Positions 63,135 through 64,000 of a DNA stretch of 64,000 nt are shown here, in pieces. Position 1 is the stretch's first letter; each line of letters starts with the position of its first letter. Origin of the DNA: Xanthomarina sp. F1114 (GTDB taxonomy: Bacteria; Bacteroidota; Bacteroidia; Flavobacteriales; Flavobacteriaceae); NCBI RefSeq assembly GCF_026410255.1, contig NZ_JAPMLL010000010.1, positions 1 to 64,000 on the forward strand, given 5' to 3'. Made by a program: the position numbers and the translations under genes. The notes under the pieces are model-generated. The model made no database searches. It was given only the letters and a program-made list of their open reading frames with translations, and was not told the origin of the DNA.

Positions 63135-64000
63135 ATGTCTTTAAGTTTTACTAACCCAACCAAACTAACCTTATTATTATTTTTATTTTTCAGTAGTTTT
63201 TCTTGGTCTCAAAACGACACGCTTGTTTTAAAAAATAAGGACAAAATTATTGGAGAAATAAAATCTATGGACAGAGGTGTTTTAACATTAAAAACAAGTT
63301 ATAGCGATTCTGATTTTAAAATTACATGGCTTGATATTATTAGCATTAGAAGTGAGCAAACTTATATGTTAACCTTATCTGATGGAACCCGAGTAAACAG
63401 CACGCTGTACACAAAAACTGGAAACGAAGGAAAAGTAACCCTAAACCATACCGAAGAACTTACTACAGATATTAAAAATATAGTCTATATAAAACCTGTA
63501 GAAAACGATTTTTTATCTCGTTTAACAGCCTCCGTATCTTTAGGTTTTAATATTACAAAAAGTAATAATTTAAAACAATTCTCTGTAAGTAGTAATCTAA
63601 GCTATACAGCATACAAATGGTTACTATCTGGTAGTTATAACTCGGTTAGAAGTAATCAAGACGATATTGAAGAAACGCATAGAACAGATGCCAATGTTAT
63701 GATTAATTACTTTATGAAAAACGACTGGTTTTATTCTATGTCGGCCGATTTCCTATCGAACGATGAACAAAAATTAAAATTACGGTCCACTATAAAGGGA
63801 GGTCTAGGTAAATATATGGTTCATACAAATAGAATGTATTTTGGTGGAGGTTTTGGTTTGGCTTTTAACAATGAAAAATATACAGACGAATTAAATACAA
63901 ATAGAAACTCCCTGGAAGCCTATGGAGGTTTACAGTTCAACATTTTCGACTTAAATGACATTAGCTTAAACACGGATATAACATTTTTCCCGAGTTTAAC
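63135..64000 (+). CDS. DUF481 outer-membrane protein, truncated by window end
   Basis: An ORF starting ATG at 63135 and open to the edge (288 codons seen). Signal peptide ends about FSWSQ (MSLSFTNPTKLTLL...). A beta-rich region follows, beginning LVLKNKDKIIGEIKSMDRGVLTLK, and then a barrel-like repeat region (RLTASVSLGFNITKSNNL...). This fits the DUF481/YdiY family, whose function is unknown. It is 12 bp behind the amidohydrolase stop, so they may be one operon. Confidence 0.8.
   Translation, partial: MSLSFTNPTKLTLLLFLFFSSFSWSQNDTLVLKNKDKIIGEIKSMDRGVLTLKTSYSDSDFKITWLDIISIRSEQTYMLTLSDGTRVNSTLYTKTGNEGKVTLNHTEELTTDIKNIVYIKPVENDFLSRLTASVSLGFNITKSNNLKQFSVSSNLSYTAYKWLLSGSYNSVRSNQDDIEETHRTDANVMINYFMKNDWFYSMSADFLSNDEQKLKLRSTIKGGLGKYMVHTNRMYFGGGFGLAFNNEKYTDELNTNRNSLEAYGGLQFNIFDLNDISLNTDITFFPSL

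Noticed and set aside
1-64000. CRISPR arrays, rRNA, tRNA genes, insertion sequences, prophage
   Set aside because: Looked for direct-repeat spacing, tRNA cloverleaf arms and transposase motifs; none found apart from the tmRNA.

Overview
The window is AT-rich chromosomal DNA from a member of the Flavobacteriaceae (phylum Bacteroidota), probably a marine genus. This placement is inferred from several things: promoter motifs of the TTTG-N(18-19)-TAnnTTTG type, near-absence of Shine-Dalgarno sequences except at rpsU, a tmRNA tag ending NNYALAA, many family-typical lipoproteins and carboxypeptidase-like regulatory domains, and a conserved xer-hpf pair. No phage, insertion sequence, rRNA, tRNA or CRISPR array was seen. 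The window ends inside a CDS on the right.

Layout. 1-1.7 kb: hpf, xerC and rpsU (rpsU carries a strong Shine-Dalgarno and a good promoter). 1.8-10.1 kb: minus-strand metabolic and transport genes (carboxypeptidase-like domain protein, long-chain-type acyl-CoA dehydrogenase, helix-hairpin-helix protein, an alanine/sodium symporter with an unusual extracytoplasmic N-terminus, a K+ channel, PspC, DUF2851). 10.3-13.1 kb: an ergothioneine operon, egtB-egtD plus a racemase-fold gene that lacks one catalytic cysteine. 13.3-21.1 kb: a repeat-bearing lipoprotein, a cystathionine beta-synthase/cysteine synthase, a LolC/E-like permease abutting a divergent NamZ-like muramidase, two related secreted proteins, a fatty acid hydroxylase, a YkgJ-type protein and a methyltransferase. 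21.4-28.1 kb: amidohydrolase, a plug-less outer-membrane barrel and a 1009-residue TPR protein. 28.3-42.4 kb: a surface polysaccharide region with nine glycosyltransferase-like genes, a Wzx flippase and genes for a 3-amino-3,6-dideoxyhexose (FdtA-like isomerase, FdtB-like aminotransferase, FemAB-like acyltransferase), with ftsE embedded. 42.4-49.5 kb: YgjV-like protein, typA, kdsA, an outer-membrane protein, DUF1801, SDR and a saccharopine-dehydrogenase-like gene. 49.8-50.2 kb: tmRNA. 50.3-52.3 kb: small helical proteins and a divergent HTH regulator around a palindromic operator. 52.3-54.3 kb: two rhodaneses and two thioredoxin-fold proteins. 54.4-61.4 kb: a complete trp operon, trpE-G-D-C-F-B-A, preceded by a textbook attenuator whose 20-residue leader peptide holds three consecutive Trp codons. 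61.4-64 kb: a second amidohydrolase and a truncated DUF481 gene.

The points most worth a second look are the trp attenuator, the rpsU Shine-Dalgarno (a likely autoregulatory signal in a lineage that masks its anti-SD), the racemase-like third gene of the ergothioneine operon, the HxxxGHxC repeat lipoprotein, the symporter fused to surface-type domains, the HTH/small-protein cassette beside ssrA, and several palindromic repeats inserted in or beside trp genes.
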